Under the pieces are notes generated by a model. It made no database searches, was not told the DNA's origin, and saw nothing but the letters and a program-made list of their open reading frames with translations. A stretch of 64,000 bases of DNA from Ctenosaura bakeri (taxonomy: Eukaryota; Chordata; Lepidosauria; Squamata; Iguanidae): contig CAOLHI010000927.1 of assembly GCA_948474755.1 (NCBI GenBank), forward strand, positions 558,001 to 622,000. Direction: 5' to 3'. Of the stretch, positions 1-10,989 are shown piece by piece (positions within the stretch are counted from its first letter, which is position 1; the number at the start of each line of letters is the position of its first letter). Position numbers and translations under genes: made by a program.

Positions 1-409
1 ACCTGGGACATGCTAAAAGAAGCACACTCAGTGGCCATGAAAATGCATTACTTCATTCTGAATAACTATTAGAAATAATTGAAAGGTTTTAGAACAAGCA
101 AAAACCCTTACTTGCACAAAGGTCTTTAGGAAACACATCCACTAATCACTTACACAGCAGATACCCCTTGTATCTGAAAAAACAAACCTGTAGAATGCAC
201 GAAACTAGGTTACTAGAGGCTAACATGCTTGCCTATATAGGCAGCATCTTCAAATAAACTAGACTAAGAGAAGATTCCCAAATTTGAAAAGAACAGGGAT
301 TAGGAATGATATGGTCATCCTGGAATCTCCATCTATCCCTCTGAAGTTCCCTGATGGCCATCCCCATAAAATCAATTTTATGATTTTCAGCTTTTCTTCC
401 ATTGTGAAA
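1..409. other. AT-rich sequence, nothing recognised
   Basis: I see no coding frame with family resemblance and no repeat that I can name. Short open frames here lack any recognisable motif. Confidence 0.5.
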
Positions 410-735
410 GGCTGAAATGCCCTCCAACATTTCACAGTTGAAATCTGGGACACATGTGGGCAAGCAGCATCAGAGTGTGGTCAAAGGTTTTTAATGAGGA
501 AGAACATACAAGCTGCAGCAGTTTGCTCTTCTCTGACCCTAGTGGAAAAGGCAAGATCCTACTCCCTCCTCTTCCCCACTTCAGAGTTGATTGTGTACAA
601 ACTACTTTTTGCAGCAACTGAAGCAGAGCACAAACGAGGAAAGTGGGCAGAAGAGAGAGAAACTGATATCTTTAAAAAGCAGTTTAAAAAGGTAGGATGA
701 CTGAAAATTAACTGAGACTCTCCCTGCCAGTTCTG
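410..735 (-). repeat. Interspersed repeat 'family Z', minus-strand copy
   Basis: The reverse complement matches the copies near 14940-15560 and 47275-47640: a block with catttcacag/tgggacacatgtgg, then an aagctgcagcagtttgct-like stretch and an A-rich, purine-rich end. The class is unknown to me. It could be a non-autonomous transposon or a LINE fragment. Boundaries are approximate. Confidence 0.55.
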
Positions 736-1155
736 GACAACTGGTGGTTATACCTAAGGCTTAGTTACTGGCAACAATGGCTTTTAACTCTAATTTGTTG
801 GCTGTTTTGATCTTATCTTTGTTTTTTCCTATGAACTTCTCTGGAACTGATTTTTCCCTGTGGGCTATAAAAGGTTTCTTTCCCCTTGATTAACATGTTT
901 ACAGGCTGTAACCTCCCCTAACCTCTCTAAAGAAATAACTTGTCATTCAAATGACCACAGGAATCCATTGCACTGATATTAGCAAGAAGGAGGGCAGAAG
1001 CCACATTATTGTTCCTTGCTACAGTAAGGAGTACTCCCAAATATCCCAAAGAACATAACACATGACCTTCCACCATAGAAATCAGCTATCCTTTCCACTG
1101 GCTGTAGGAATGCATTAGAAAGGATTACTTGGAGCCAGGGACAGGGCTCTTGTTG
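736..1155. other. Unique sequence, nothing recognised
   Basis: No repeat, RNA gene or coding motif seen between the family Z copy and the hAT element. Confidence 0.45.
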
Positions 1156-1163
1156 CTCTACTA

Positions 1164-1993
1164 CAGTGGTTCTTAACCTTTTATTTATCAGAGACCCCCC
1201 TGTAAACATGATTTATTGCAAGGGACCTCCAAGACTTAACTCAAGATTTAAATATTTAAATTTAGACTTAATACTCAAACATTTATTTAAATATTCAAAT
1301 ATTTATTTCAAGTTGCTCATCAAGTCTTCAAATGAGGGAGAATTTTGGAGGCACACACATGCCTGCTGTTATGTCCTTTTTGTCAGGGACCCAGTAGTGG
1401 GTAAAAGCACCAAAACTGCTCCCTCATTTGCAAACAAGGGAGCAGCTTGGATGCACACACATGCCTGCCACTGGGTTCCTCAGTGCCCGCACCCCCTGCT
1501 ACCATGTAAAAGAGACACTCACACAAAGCATCCTGTGCAGCAAGAGCAGCACTCTTCCAAAATGAAAAATTAGTCTATTACTCAGATTGCTCACTCGTAT
1601 CTGGGGGGAGCCCAGAAAAGAAAGGAAGGGAGGAAAGGTGGTATAGAGAGAATGAGAGAGAGAGAGCAGGGGCAGAAGGAAGGCAGAAAACCAGCACCCA
1701 CAGGGTGGTTCCCATCTGTAGGTGATAATCCAGGTGTCTCCCTGGAACTGTGTCACCTTGTCTGACACTCAATACAATTGAGTTCCCTCTCCCTCTCTTC
1801 TTGAGGAGTTAGGCTGGGCTGAGCATGCAGGTACATCCCCCCCCCCTTTTCCTCTCCTTTCTGAGAAGAGCCAGCCATTAGCAGGGAGGTGTTGCTGCCA
1901 TCACTGTTGATATCCAGTAGCAGGGCTTTGCCGACCCCGTGTGATGGCTCTGGAGACCCCAGAAGTCCATGGATCCCAGGCGAAGAACCATTG
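1164..1993 (+). mobile_element. Non-autonomous hAT-like DNA transposon (830 bp)
   Basis: The element starts cagtggttcttaacc and ends aagaaccattg, giving terminal inverted repeats that match at about 12 of 15 positions. The flanking octamers ctctacta (1156-1163) and ctctagta (1994-2001) differ at one base, which fits the 8-bp target duplication of the hAT superfamily. The cagtggttct terminus is typical of hAT-Charlie-like elements. No transposase frame remains. A diverged terminal fragment of the same kind appears at 34262-34330. Confidence 0.85.
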
Positions 1994-2001
1994 CTCTAGT
2001 A

Positions 2002-2725
2002 ATTAGTAGGTCCTGAAACAGAAAAGGTTACTATAAAGTTCTTTCAGGAAAGGCAATGGCTCATTTGCTCCCTCATCTCCCAACCCACATTTTAGCTGAT
2101 GCTGCCCCCAAAACATGGCTATTTATTATCTGTGGAAAAGTGGTGGCGGGACAGCAGAAAAGAAGCATTCCACTCCATTCCTGTAGCTGGATTCACTGCA
2201 ACAGTATCATCCTCTGGGACCTTGTGAGGATCCCTGGGAAGTCATGGAGTATGCATGTAGGTATGCACTCAGCTACAAGAATGGAATGAGATGCTCCTCT
2301 GCTGCTAGATATTCTCCCCCACCTCTGATTTCAACAGCCAGCTAAAAGTTGAGCACAGGCAAGTGAAATGTGCTGTAGTTCTTCCTGATGGAACTTCAGT
2401 GTAAGCATTCCTGATCAAGAATATGCTCAATATTAAAACAATAGGAGCCCAATCCCATATTCAACCTGGTAACTCTACTCAAAGCCCCACAGAGAAGAGC
2501 AGGAGGCCCAATATTGATTTAGCATTGCCCATTATGGGTTTGTGTGAGCTTCAGTAAAATTTGAAGCAGACGAAAAGAAAGGCCAGTGAAACCGCAGCAG
2601 CAACACTGTTCTCCTTGCTGTTTTATTTATCTCATCAATAATGGACCATTCTTGATTTAAAATGATATTTTTGTTCCCACCATGCAAGCCTTCATCCAGT
2701 ATCTTCATTTTTATTTTTAAATTCA
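2002..2725. other. Unique sequence, nothing recognised
   Basis: Mixed-composition DNA between the hAT element and a CR1 tail. No motif or repeat I can name. Confidence 0.4.
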
Positions 2726-2729
2726 TGGC

Positions 2730-2806
2730 AAAAGCTTGGACTTGGACAGCAGATAGTTGGACTTGATGGTCCCTGTGCTTCCTTCCAACTCTATGATTCT
2801 GTTCGC
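2730..2806 (+). mobile_element. CR1 LINE, 3'-terminal fragment
   Basis: Contains the CR1 3' signature: ttggacttgatggtcc, then ccttccaactctatgattct. CR1 elements end in octamer-like attctatgattct repeats, and this copy keeps one. Only about 75 bp survive. Confidence 0.75.
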
Positions 2807-2867
2807 TTTTCCTTTAAGGTTTGCGGGTTGGGGTTATCATCCACAGTCTCCTTCATGCTACACACTT

Positions 2868-2990
2868 CTAGGACTTTGACACCACAGGACCTGCAATAGC
2901 CCCATCTTGTGAAATCCTGTGATTTGTAGTTTTATGAGCTATTTAGAATTCTCTGTCAGAGAGCTCCAGTGCTTCCCTCCATGAACTAGA
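2868..2990. repeat. MITE-like fragment with the 'tcctgtgatttgtagtttta' motif
   Basis: Carries the shared lizard-repeat motif (approximately aatcctgggatttgtagttta) followed by gaattctctgtcagagagctc. It matches one arm of the better preserved element at 47733-47945. Confidence 0.55.
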
Positions 2991-4386
2991 TTCTGTGTCT
3001 CCCTCCTTCTGTCAGTGACTATTGTTGTAAGATGATTGAATTTTTTGGTTGGGCCCAGAATCAGCGTTGCTCTCATTAAGTAATCTGCACCCAGTTTTCA
3101 GCACTTCCCTTTCCTTTCATCTTTCATTCTTTCATACTCCACTTTAATTTTGCTGTAGGTTTTTTCAGGGAACTAGAAGTGTTAATGTGAGGAGGAAGGA
3201 GAGGGAACTGGGGGTGTTGCTGTGGGGAAAGAAGATTACACACACCTAAATCTTCATCCTGACGCTTATTTTTTGGAGATATAGAGATTTTAAAAACTGA
3301 TCCTTCCCACCAAGAAACATTAAGGAACAACCAAGGAACAGAATGCATTTCAAATAGCGAGAGCATGAATCTCAACAGTCTTTTGTCTGCCAGCAGACTT
3401 AGTAATCAAAGCATTGAGTACTACTCATCAGGACATTTCAAAAGCTCTTTTCAAAAAAATTACTGTGTTCAGAGTAACTACAAACTTTATCAAAACAAGC
3501 AGGCAAGGACTTTATGTTTATGACCACAATTTTGTACACTGTGCATTTTACAGAGCTTGGAAAAGTTGCTGCTTTAGACTTTAATTCCCCCTGTCCTTAT
3601 CCAATCACTGATTTTTAACTTAATGGGGATTCTTTTCTGGTGGACAAGCTGTAACAGGGCATTGTCCAGTAATATTTCAGAATTTTAAAGGAGCTAAACT
3701 CCTTTCCTTGTCGCCTTTTCTTATATCCATTTATCTGGTACCTTCCCTGCTCCATGTTTGGTGAATAATCACCATGCATCATATTTTGGCAGCAAGCTGC
3801 TCACAGCACCACGTTCAACAGGGAAAGGAATGATATTGATGACCCCATTGACTATAATCAGTTTCATATTTAATGTGTGTTTCCTATCAACTTATAGTGA
3901 CCCTATAAATTTCATAGGGTGCTCTTGTTCAGTAGTTGGTACTATAGTCAACATGTTAAAATCAATTTACGTACATGTAATGTTCACTTATACATAAATA
4001 TAAATGCAATAAAAATCAAGTATGATGGGGGCGTTATTTGTTAATAATGCACAGAGGAATTTGATTTAATAAAGACATTTAAATGTTAAAATAAAATGAA
4101 TGGAAATGAAGTCTAGCTTTTTTCTTCCCATGTATTTTTCATTAGAAATGTCTGTTATGCTCCATCCCTAATAAAATACCTCTCAAGTGAATGGCCCTTC
4201 AGCACGTGCCCAGTCTGAAAAGTGGCTGCAGACCTCTGGAGGATGTCCACTCTTGCTTCAATGGCTTGCTACAAGGGGTGTTTTTAGACAGGATAGCAGA
4301 TTCTCATGATCACCTTAGTCAGCACTACCAAGGAGAAAGCCTGCCTTGGCACACTGACCAAAGTCCAGAACTTTGGAGAAGAACCA
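2991..4386. other. Mostly unique sequence with one short SINE-like scrap
   Basis: The only recognisable piece is at about 3890-3925 (cttatagtgaccctataaat, ttcatagggt), which resembles the body of the 5S-derived SINE at 49.5 kb. A 21-base string (ttcacttatacataaat and neighbours) near 3980 recurs near 4690. No coding evidence. Confidence 0.4.
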
Positions 4387-4500
4387 TAGCTCAGTGCACA
4401 AGTTTTCTATACAGAAAGACCTGGATTCAGTCTCTAAAATCTCCAGTTAAACTAACCAGATGACAAGTTGTGGGAAAGAGACTGGTGACAGCCAGAGCAG
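4387..4500 (+). mobile_element. Diverged tRNA-derived SINE
   Basis: Reads atagctcagtgcacaag, then acctggattcagtctc, which are decayed A-box and B-box-like sites, followed by aaatctccagttaa. It resembles the clearer copy at 36362-36530. Old and degenerate. Confidence 0.5.
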
Positions 4501-5385
4501 GCAATATTGAATGAGACGGCTATCCTGTCCTCATATAAAACAGCTTCTCATGCTTGCATGTCATCCTCAAGACTCAAATTGTCATTATGAATCCTGGTCT
4601 CATAGGCTAGCATATGAGTACATGCTCTCAGATGACCAGAAATCACAGATGATTAGGCCAAAGGGAAGCAAGGAAACTTGTAATAAAAATGTTCACTTAT
4701 ACATAAATGCAGATGCTATGCTAATAGCTAAAAGGAAAGAGGAAGGTATTTTAAAAGACCATTTTTGTAGGCGACATTATCACTTTGCCTTTTATGTTTT
4801 TTCTTTGCAGAATCTTTTTGCCCCATGCAACCAAGATAGACAAAAGCTATAATTTCCACCTTGTAAGTGCTCCATGGGTTCAGCTGACCTTTAGAAAATG
4901 TGCTCTTTTCTTTCAGCCACTTCCCTTAATGACAGTCCTGTTTTTTCCCCCAGAGCCTAATTCTGTGGTCTGGACCGCCTGTTCGCAGCAGGAGCCATTT
5001 GTGTGAGGAAGAAAGAATGAGAAGGGAGGGAAAGACTTTTTCTTTTGGCAATACAGAAGACCACACAGGCAGTAGCTGATGCACCTTCTCCCTGAAAAGG
5101 GCAGTGGCAAGAATTCAAGAAAAGCATTATTAGGCAAGATGAATGAGGAACACACACTGAGGCACTGTGTGAGGGTGTTTTCCCCTCCTGTCATCCTGAC
5201 TGCCTCACATTCTGTTTAGCAAAAGAGCCAACCATCCACTGCTTGCTCTTTACCCCCTAGAGTTCTGTTCATTGGCATCAACCCTCCGTGTAACACAAAG
5301 GGATTGAGCAAGCTGAATATTTTTCAATACATGTCAGGCTGAAATGCAAGACAATTGTTTTATGTCGTGAATTAGGAAGACAAAA
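4501..5385. other. Unique sequence, nothing recognised
   Basis: No repeat or coding frame with a recognisable motif. Confidence 0.4.
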
Positions 5386-5387
5386 AT

Positions 5388-6430
5388 AATGTCCACAGAT
5401 GATTTGCATAACTTTAAAGTAGATAAAAAACTATTGAAAAGGTTAAAGATTTTCCTATACTCTGGCTCAGTCACTAACCAAAATGGAGACTACAGGCAAG
5501 AAATCAGAAGAAGACTGAGGCCCTTTCCACAACTTACCTGTGTCCGGCATGGTTGCACGCGGATCACGTGAGCAGCCTCTTCCATGAGGCTCTCGTGTCC
5601 CTGCTGCTTCTGCTCTGCAGGAGCTGCCTGCTGGCCAGCAGGCAACATCAGGGCTCCACCTCTTCCTTCTGCAGCGCAACCGGGTATTTTCCCAGGCTGC
5701 GCTGGGGGAGGAAGTGTGAGGACCATGACTCTGGAGGCTCTGCACAGACGGTAAGTGCATGTGGGGCCCCAGAGCGATGCGCAATCGCACACCATTTTCG
5801 GCTAAAAGCCGAAAATGATATAGTGTGATTGGCGCCTGCTGGCCTTGGCAGCGTCTCACAATTGTGAGAACATTGTCTGAAATGCTCCTCGCAATTGCGC
5901 AATGTTCCGGAGGCCCTTTCGCATGACGAATGCCATGCGAAAAGGGCCTCAGTCTCAGAAAGACAGCCATGAAGGAAACAGATACAATCCTCAAGTGTGA
6001 AGACAAAACTTTGAATACAAAAGTCAGACTCAGCCAGGCTATAGAATTTTCAATTTGTATGTATGGCTGAGAAAATTGGACCAAAAGGAAAGCTGACAGG
6101 AAGAAAATCAATTAATTTGAAAGGTGCTGAAAAATAGTTTTATGGATAGCATGAACTGCTAAAAAGACAAATGAATGCATCTTAGAGCACAACTAGCCTG
6201 AACTGCCAATAAAAGCAAAGATGACTAATCTGAGACTATCATACATTGGGCATATCATGAGACAGTGTTGAGTCACTGGAAAAAAATGCTTGGTAAAGTA
6301 AAAGACATAGGAAAAGAGGGAGACCACACTACAGGTGGGTTGATTCAATTAAGGAAGCCAAGTACCAGTTGGCATGGAGTTCTTCAGTGAGATTCCTACC
6401 AAGAAGCTATGTAGTCGAACCCCACAGTCA
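5388..6430 (+). mobile_element. RTE/BovB-like LINE ORF2 C-terminal fragment, interrupted by element A
   Basis: Translated pieces read YSGSVTNQNGDYRQEIRRRL before 5511, then LNTKVRLSQAI, KADRKKIN, LRLSYIGHIMR and a KRE-type basic stretch after 5956. This order (GDYRQEIRRRL, TKVRLVxAM, SWTIKKAxRxxI, LxLxYFGHxMR) is the region after the reverse transcriptase in RTE-clade/BovB LINEs, which are abundant in squamates. The frame is broken by many stops and indels, so it encodes nothing. Hairpin element A (5512-5955) sits between two segments that are adjacent in the family. A second copy of the same region is at 12400-12740. Confidence 0.75.
5512..5955 (+). mobile_element. Hairpin-rich TIR element, copy A (444 bp)
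   Basis: Perfect 15-bp inverted termini: agactgaggcccttt at 5512-5526 and its complement at 5941-5955. Inside are a perfect 20-bp palindrome (5625-5644), a palindrome around cccaggctgcgc near 5680-5705, a central hairpin (5793-5817: 10-bp arms, taaaa loop) and a 3' terminal hairpin (5911-5949, arms ggccctttcgcat and atgcgaaaagggcc). No coding frame with motifs. Probably a non-autonomous DNA transposon. The superfamily is unclear because I cannot fix a target duplication with certainty. Confidence 0.75.
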
Positions 6431-7202
6431 GCCAGGGAGGGTGACTGCATGGGAAGGTTTAATTCTCAGTGAAAGCCTAGTGACAGGCAGAAAAGTAATT
6501 GAACCTTAGTAGAATCTGGTCAGCATGTATGATATAGATTGGGGTTTGAGCCTTTGGTGGGAGTGTAGCCAAAGGGCTGTTTATGATACTTGTGCTTTAC
6601 AGATGAGCCTAAAGTGAGCTGTATAAGAAATACACTGAAGAACTACTCTGAAGAAATGCATCAATCCTGAACTGCATTTTAAATCTGAAATATTATTTTA
6701 TTCTCTATGTTATCCTAATAAATGTTAGTTTATTTTTATAAATATTGAATCAGCTGGGTTGTATACAGTATATAAGGTAACAAAGAAAACACACTACCAT
6801 AAAGGTATTGAGTAATTCTAAACAAACATTGAAAACTCTCAGCCTTTTATACAAAAGTGGTGTTATAAGCGGGGAGGCTGACTTGGGTGGTAAAAACAGG
6901 GCCTCTTATCAGATTGGGAACTGCCATACTAATCTGTCACAGTGTCATGCTGGAGGGAGCATGTGCTGAAGTACAGTGGCGGCTGTCAGCTTCCATAATA
7001 GTGGGGCAACAGCTACCCTAGCAATGGCAGCCAGTGGCTCCCATCTCAGTAGGAAAGGAGATTTACTCCAGATTTTGGCATGAACTAAACCAACTCCCCA
7101 AAACAGATTCCGCTCCTTAGGAACCTTTAAGCTCAGGCTAAAAGCCAGAGTCAATTTACCACCACATTGAAATGGGGCTCAGCAGCCACCTCTGTTGGGA
7201 TA
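6431..7202. other. Unique AT-rich sequence
   Basis: No repeat I can name. A short AT-rich stretch (tattttattctctatg, ttattttta) occurs near 6690-6760. No coding evidence. Confidence 0.4.
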
Positions 7203-7370
7203 GTGGTGCTGTTGTGTGGCAATAAGTTGACTTCAACTTATGTCAACCCTACAAATGAGAGACTTCCAAAAGACCCTGTTATTTACAGCCTAGCTTAGGT
7301 CTTGCAAACTCAGGACCATGGCTTGCTTTACTGAGTCACTCCATCTGTAAGGCTGCAATCATTCAATAAT
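7203..7370 (-). mobile_element. SINE fragment ('tgacttcaacttatgtcaaccct' body)
   Basis: Begins like the tail of the common SINE family here (tgttgtgtggcaataag) and continues into gagagacttccaaaa and ggtcttgcaaactcaggac, a body shared by a squamate SINE family. Orientation is inferred from the terminal gttgtgtg, which is a reversed tail. Confidence 0.6.
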
Positions 7371-7985
7371 TTCCTCCCTTTCTGACAACTGATGTTTTCT
7401 ACAACAGGGATGGGTAACCTATGGCCTCAATCTAGTTTCAGAACCCCCTCGCAAGCAATCTGTTCAGACCTTTGGCTAGAGCAATTTGTCCCTATCTGGC
7501 AGCCTGCTGAACAGGGAGGAATGGGAGGGGGTAGAAAAGGAATATCAGAGAGAAAATAAAGACATGTCAGCGAGAAGGAGGGAGAGAAAAGAGTAGGCAG
7601 AAAAAGAGCTCTGCCCAGGAAGCAATGATTTATTTTGTTCACTTGCAGAGAGAGGGCAAATGCCTTTTCCCAATTATTATTCAAACATCCTTAAATATGA
7701 AGACTCTTACAAGCACAATGTATACTTAGAAGTGCCCTACATACATGCACTGTTGCTTACTTCCTATTAAGTGTGCACAAGATAGACTGCAGACAGCCTT
7801 TATTATTCCTGGGAGGACTCAATGACAATCATTGTCTTAATATTTTTTAGTACTTGACCATTGATTGATAATTCTTGAGGAGGCTCAACTGCTTAGAAGT
7901 TTTGGTGGTCCAACTTTGTCAGATCATTTGGGAGGGGCCTCAGCCTTTTGTGCAAGGTGCTGGCATTTCCTGTCCGAAAGAGTGG
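7371..7985. other. Sequence with a possible hAT terminus
   Basis: Near 7404 the string cagggatgggtaacctatggcc looks like a hAT-type left terminus (cagggGtgggcaacct-like). I cannot find the matching right end. The rest shows nothing I recognise. Confidence 0.35.
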
Positions 7986-7989
7986 GACA

Positions 7990-8120
7990 TTATATACCCT
8001 AGCAGGCTTGGCTTTTAAGAAGCTTCAAGATAATGCTTAATGTGCAGTTCCCTCATGTGGTATGTTATATACCCTAGCAGGCTTGGTTTCAAGAAACTTC
8101 AAGGTGATGCTTAAAGTGCA
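7990..8120. repeat. Tandem duplication, period 75 bp
   Basis: ttatataccctagcaggctt begins at 7990 and again at 8065. The following about 35 bases (aagcttcaagataatgctta versus aaacttcaaggtgatgctta) also match with a few substitutions. Two units only. Confidence 0.85.
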
Positions 8121-8299
8121 ATCCTTGCCGCCAAAACTCAGAGAAGAGGAAGACCATCTTATCAGCACCAGGGTCAGTGCAATCACCCTGGCTGAATCTC
8201 TGTTTACTTTCTGGCTTAAGGCTGTTTTACTGAGCAACCCACACAGAATACAATGAAGCGTGGGCCTTCAAGCAAGCTGATATATCCCTATGCATGTGT

Positions 8300-8541
8300 G
8301 TTGTTGTTGTTGTTGTTGTTGTTGTGTGCCTTCAAGTTGTTTCTGATTTATGATGACCCTAAAGTGAACCTGCCACAGGAGTTTTTTTGGCAAGATTTGT
8401 TCGCCTTTGCCCTCCTCTAAGGCTGAGAGAATATGACTTGTCCAAGGTCACTCAGTGGGTTTCCATGGCAAGGCAAGGATTCAAACCCTGGTCTACAGAG
8501 TCCAATGCTCAAACTACTACACAACACTGCTTCTCCATAAG
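8300..8541 (-). mobile_element. tRNA-derived SINE, full length, minus strand
   Basis: Starts with a reversed (ttg)n tail (8300-8325) followed by tgtgccttcaagttgtttct, then the body (ggcaagatttgttc, aaggtcactcagtgggtttc), and ends with a head containing gattcaaaccctgg, a reversed B-box. This is the dominant SINE family of the window: tRNA-like head, then a body, then a tail gacttgaaggcacacaac(aac)n. Confidence 0.85.
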
Positions 8542-8549
8542 ATATCTGC

Positions 8550-8616
8550 TGTGTGTGCCTTCAAGCCATTTCTGACTTATGGCAACCCTAGCTGGGTTTT
8601 CTTGGCAAGATTTGTT
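8550..8616 (-). mobile_element. SINE 3' fragment, minus strand
   Basis: tgtgtgccttcaagccattt and cttatggcaaccctagc, ending in ggcaagatttgttcag: the reversed tail and part of the body of the dominant SINE. It abuts a head in the opposite orientation at 8617. Confidence 0.8.
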
Positions 8617-8745
8617 CAGAGTGGGTTTTGTGGTACAATGGTTTGAGCACTGGACTGCAATTCTGGAAACCAGGGTTTCAGCCATGAAAACCCACTGGGT
8701 GACATTGGGCAAGTCACACTCTCTCGGCCTCAGAAAAATGCAAAA
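8617..8745 (+). mobile_element. SINE 5' fragment, plus strand
   Basis: tggtacaatggtttgagcac, then aaaccagggtttcagcc, then acccactgggtgac and cacactctctcggcctcag. This is the tRNA-derived head (A and B boxes) and part of the body of the dominant family, truncated before the tail. Confidence 0.8.
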
Positions 8746-9703
8746 ATAGAGATATAAATATATTACGACATTATATGGATAGATGGATGACAAGCCTGGT
8801 TACTAAAAGCTCTTTGCCAATCTTCTGCAAATGCAGCTCATTACAGCTATGTAGTGAGTCACACAATTCACTCAGATTATTACTGACGGGATACAACATT
8901 TAACACAAAAATGTCCTCCCACTCTGAGTGGTTAGGAAAAATGAATCCTGTGTTTATAGGCAGAGTTGTGTTTGGTTTTGTTTGGTTTTGTTTCAAGAGA
9001 CAACCTTAGGTATCTCTTTCTCTCCTTCTGTAAATTAATCTACCTTGGAATTCATCATGTTGTGATATTTAGAATAGTACTGAAGACTAAATATCAATGG
9101 TATTCTCAAAGTAAGAAATTTAATTTAAATGAGAGATCTCACTTTTCTTCTACTTCACCATACCTTTTCAAATCAAATGCTGTAGAAAACAAAACACATA
9201 TTGAAATATTGGATGATGGCTGTGAATGACTAGGAAACACTTGAAAGGGGCAATACCCTTTCCCCTCTGTCTACCCTTACAGAGTTTAGGGATTTTGGCC
9301 TACAATTCCCAGAATTTTCCATTCAGCATGGGTAAGAATGACATGATCTAGATGTCTGCACATGAAGTCTGAAAACAGAGATAAAGAGATCCAGAGAGAT
9401 GAGCTTGGGCAATCAAGGTGCCATTGTTTGCCTGCAGAGGTGAAGTGAGTAGAAAAGGCTTTAATTATCTATTGGAGGTTTTGACCTGTGCCTCTGCTTA
9501 TATATTTGATATAATGGATATTATACATGGATATTACAAAATGGATATTGCAAAATGCCATTAACATGGATATTACAAAATGCCATTAAGTCCCTACTCA
9601 TCTCCTTCAAACCTGGATAAACACTACATCCCTGGAACTTTTTGCCATCAGTAGAAATTGGTTGAACCTAGTGTTACTTTTATGTATTTTTGTTATCTTA
9701 GAT
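8746..9703. other. Mostly unique sequence with a short local tandem repeat
   Basis: At 9513-9592 the unit atggatattacaaaatgcca recurs imperfectly, with a shorter atggatattgcaaaatg unit between. A MITE-like motif (ttttggcctacaattccc) occurs near 9290-9315. Otherwise nothing recognised. Confidence 0.5.
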
Positions 9704-9870
9704 CAGTGTTTCTCAGACTATTTAATGTGAGGAACCAGCAAGTAATGTTTTGCACTATGCAAGGGACCAGTTGTAAATTTTTGCCCATTGGGTACAATTG
9801 TTTCTTTCTTTCATGGAAACTTGCCAGCGACCAATAACCAATCCAGAGACCACCACTTTGAGTTGCATTG
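9704..9870 (+). mobile_element. Short hAT-like element (about 167 bp)
   Basis: Starts cagtgtttctcagac and ends ccactttgagttgcattg, so the termini are of the cagtg...cattg type. Flanks atcttaga and attttaga match at 7 of 8 positions if one extra base is allowed. A relative with the same internal strings (tgcccattgg, caattgtttctttct / caactgtttctttct) is at 34080-34252. Confidence 0.55.
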
Positions 9871-10465
9871 ATTTTAGATTATATGTTTTAATGTATCAAT
9901 TCTTCCTGTCATTATTTATTGTGTTAGTAGGTGTAGGATTACCACTTGTAAAATCTAAACACAAAAATCACAAATAGAATATTCTTATAATATAAAATAT
10001 TCAGGCTAGCAGCTGTGCAAAGCTATTTAAATCTGAGAAGCCAAGATTAGAAGAAGGTAAAGATTCAAGAATTAATTACAGGCAGGCTTCCCAAAAATCT
10101 GTGAGGTGGGTGACAGATATTTCTATCTGATAAACTCATGAATTATATAAAATCATAAATCAGCAGAGTTTGAAAGTCAAAGGCCCAGAGCTGTTCACTG
10201 AGAATATTCTCTACCAGGGAAAAAGCAAGTGCTTTCTGCCAGTGAAATTCTCTGAATTATTCTTAGAGCTATTTTCAACCTGTTAGCTTTCTAGCACAGG
10301 AAATTCCTTGAGAGCTTTCTGCCTCTGAAGAGAAAATCTATGCAACAGTGGTGGGAATCATTTCATGTCAAAGTCTACATTCCAGTGTTAGGTGGGGCCA
10401 GAGGCAAAAGCAGTTGGAGCTGAACCCAGAAAGTGCTTATCAGCAGTAACCCCTCATCCTAGAAA
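9871..10465. other. Unique AT-rich sequence
   Basis: No repeat or coding motif recognised. Confidence 0.4.
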
Positions 10466-10469
10466 AAAA

Positions 10470-10735
10470 ATGACATGTGGAATGCTGCAGGGTTCTGTCC
10501 TGGGCCGAGTGTTCCTGAACACCTTTATTAATGACTTGGAGCAAGAAATAAGAAAGTGTGCTCAGAAAAACTGCAGATGACACAAAACAGGGATAGACAG
10601 CTAATACCTCAGAAGGCAGAATTGGGTTCAAGATGATCTTAACAGATCGGAGAACCAGGCAGACACTAACCAAATGAATTTCAAAAGAGATAAATGTAAC
10701 TATCTTTAGGCAAGAAAAATCAGATGCATTAATAG
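10470..10735 (+). mobile_element. CR1-like LINE reverse transcriptase fragment
   Basis: The translation contains MLQGSVLGRVFLNTFINDL, a decayed form of the VPQGSVLGPLLFNIFINDL motif of CR1-type reverse transcriptases. It is followed by TNEFQKR(D)KC-like sequence comparable to the MxFNxxKCxVLHxG region. It is broken soon after and encodes nothing. Confidence 0.7.
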
Positions 10736-10809
10736 AGGATGAGCAAAATCCAGTGATGTAGATGCATACTATCTAAAAGACTACAAAATAAGTCTGTCTG
10801 AGCTCTTAA

Positions 10810-10985
10810 GTGGAAGGCTTTCTCTCAGTTTCAATACCATCACAGGCATATTTGGTGAGGACACAACAGAAGGTTTTCCCTGGGCTCTGCTCCCTGGCTG
10901 TGGAATTCCCTCTCACAGGAAGCAAGGCTACCCGCTTCTGTATTCTCCTACGTCTTCCAGGAAAAGTTCATTTTTATTCAGAAGG
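10810..10985 (+). mobile_element. L2 LINE, ORF2 C-terminal scrap
   Basis: The frame reads VRTQQKVFPGLCSLAVEFPL, matching the VG...AFSVAAPxLWNSLPxE region at the end of L2 ORF2. Truncated at both ends. Confidence 0.65.
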
Positions 10986-10989
10986 GCTT

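Noticed and set aside
4686..4715. Repeat of the ttcacttatacataaat string near 3980
   Set aside because: Only about 20 bases shared with no flanking similarity; probably chance in AT-rich DNA.
5502..5963. Target duplication of element A (cagaaga/cagaaaga)
   Set aside because: It needs an indel and cannot be separated from the TIR ends, so I do not claim it.
5467..6111. 214-codon open frame on the minus strand
   Set aside because: It runs antisense through hairpin element A and the RTE fragment. No motif, and CpG-rich palindromes account for the missing stops.
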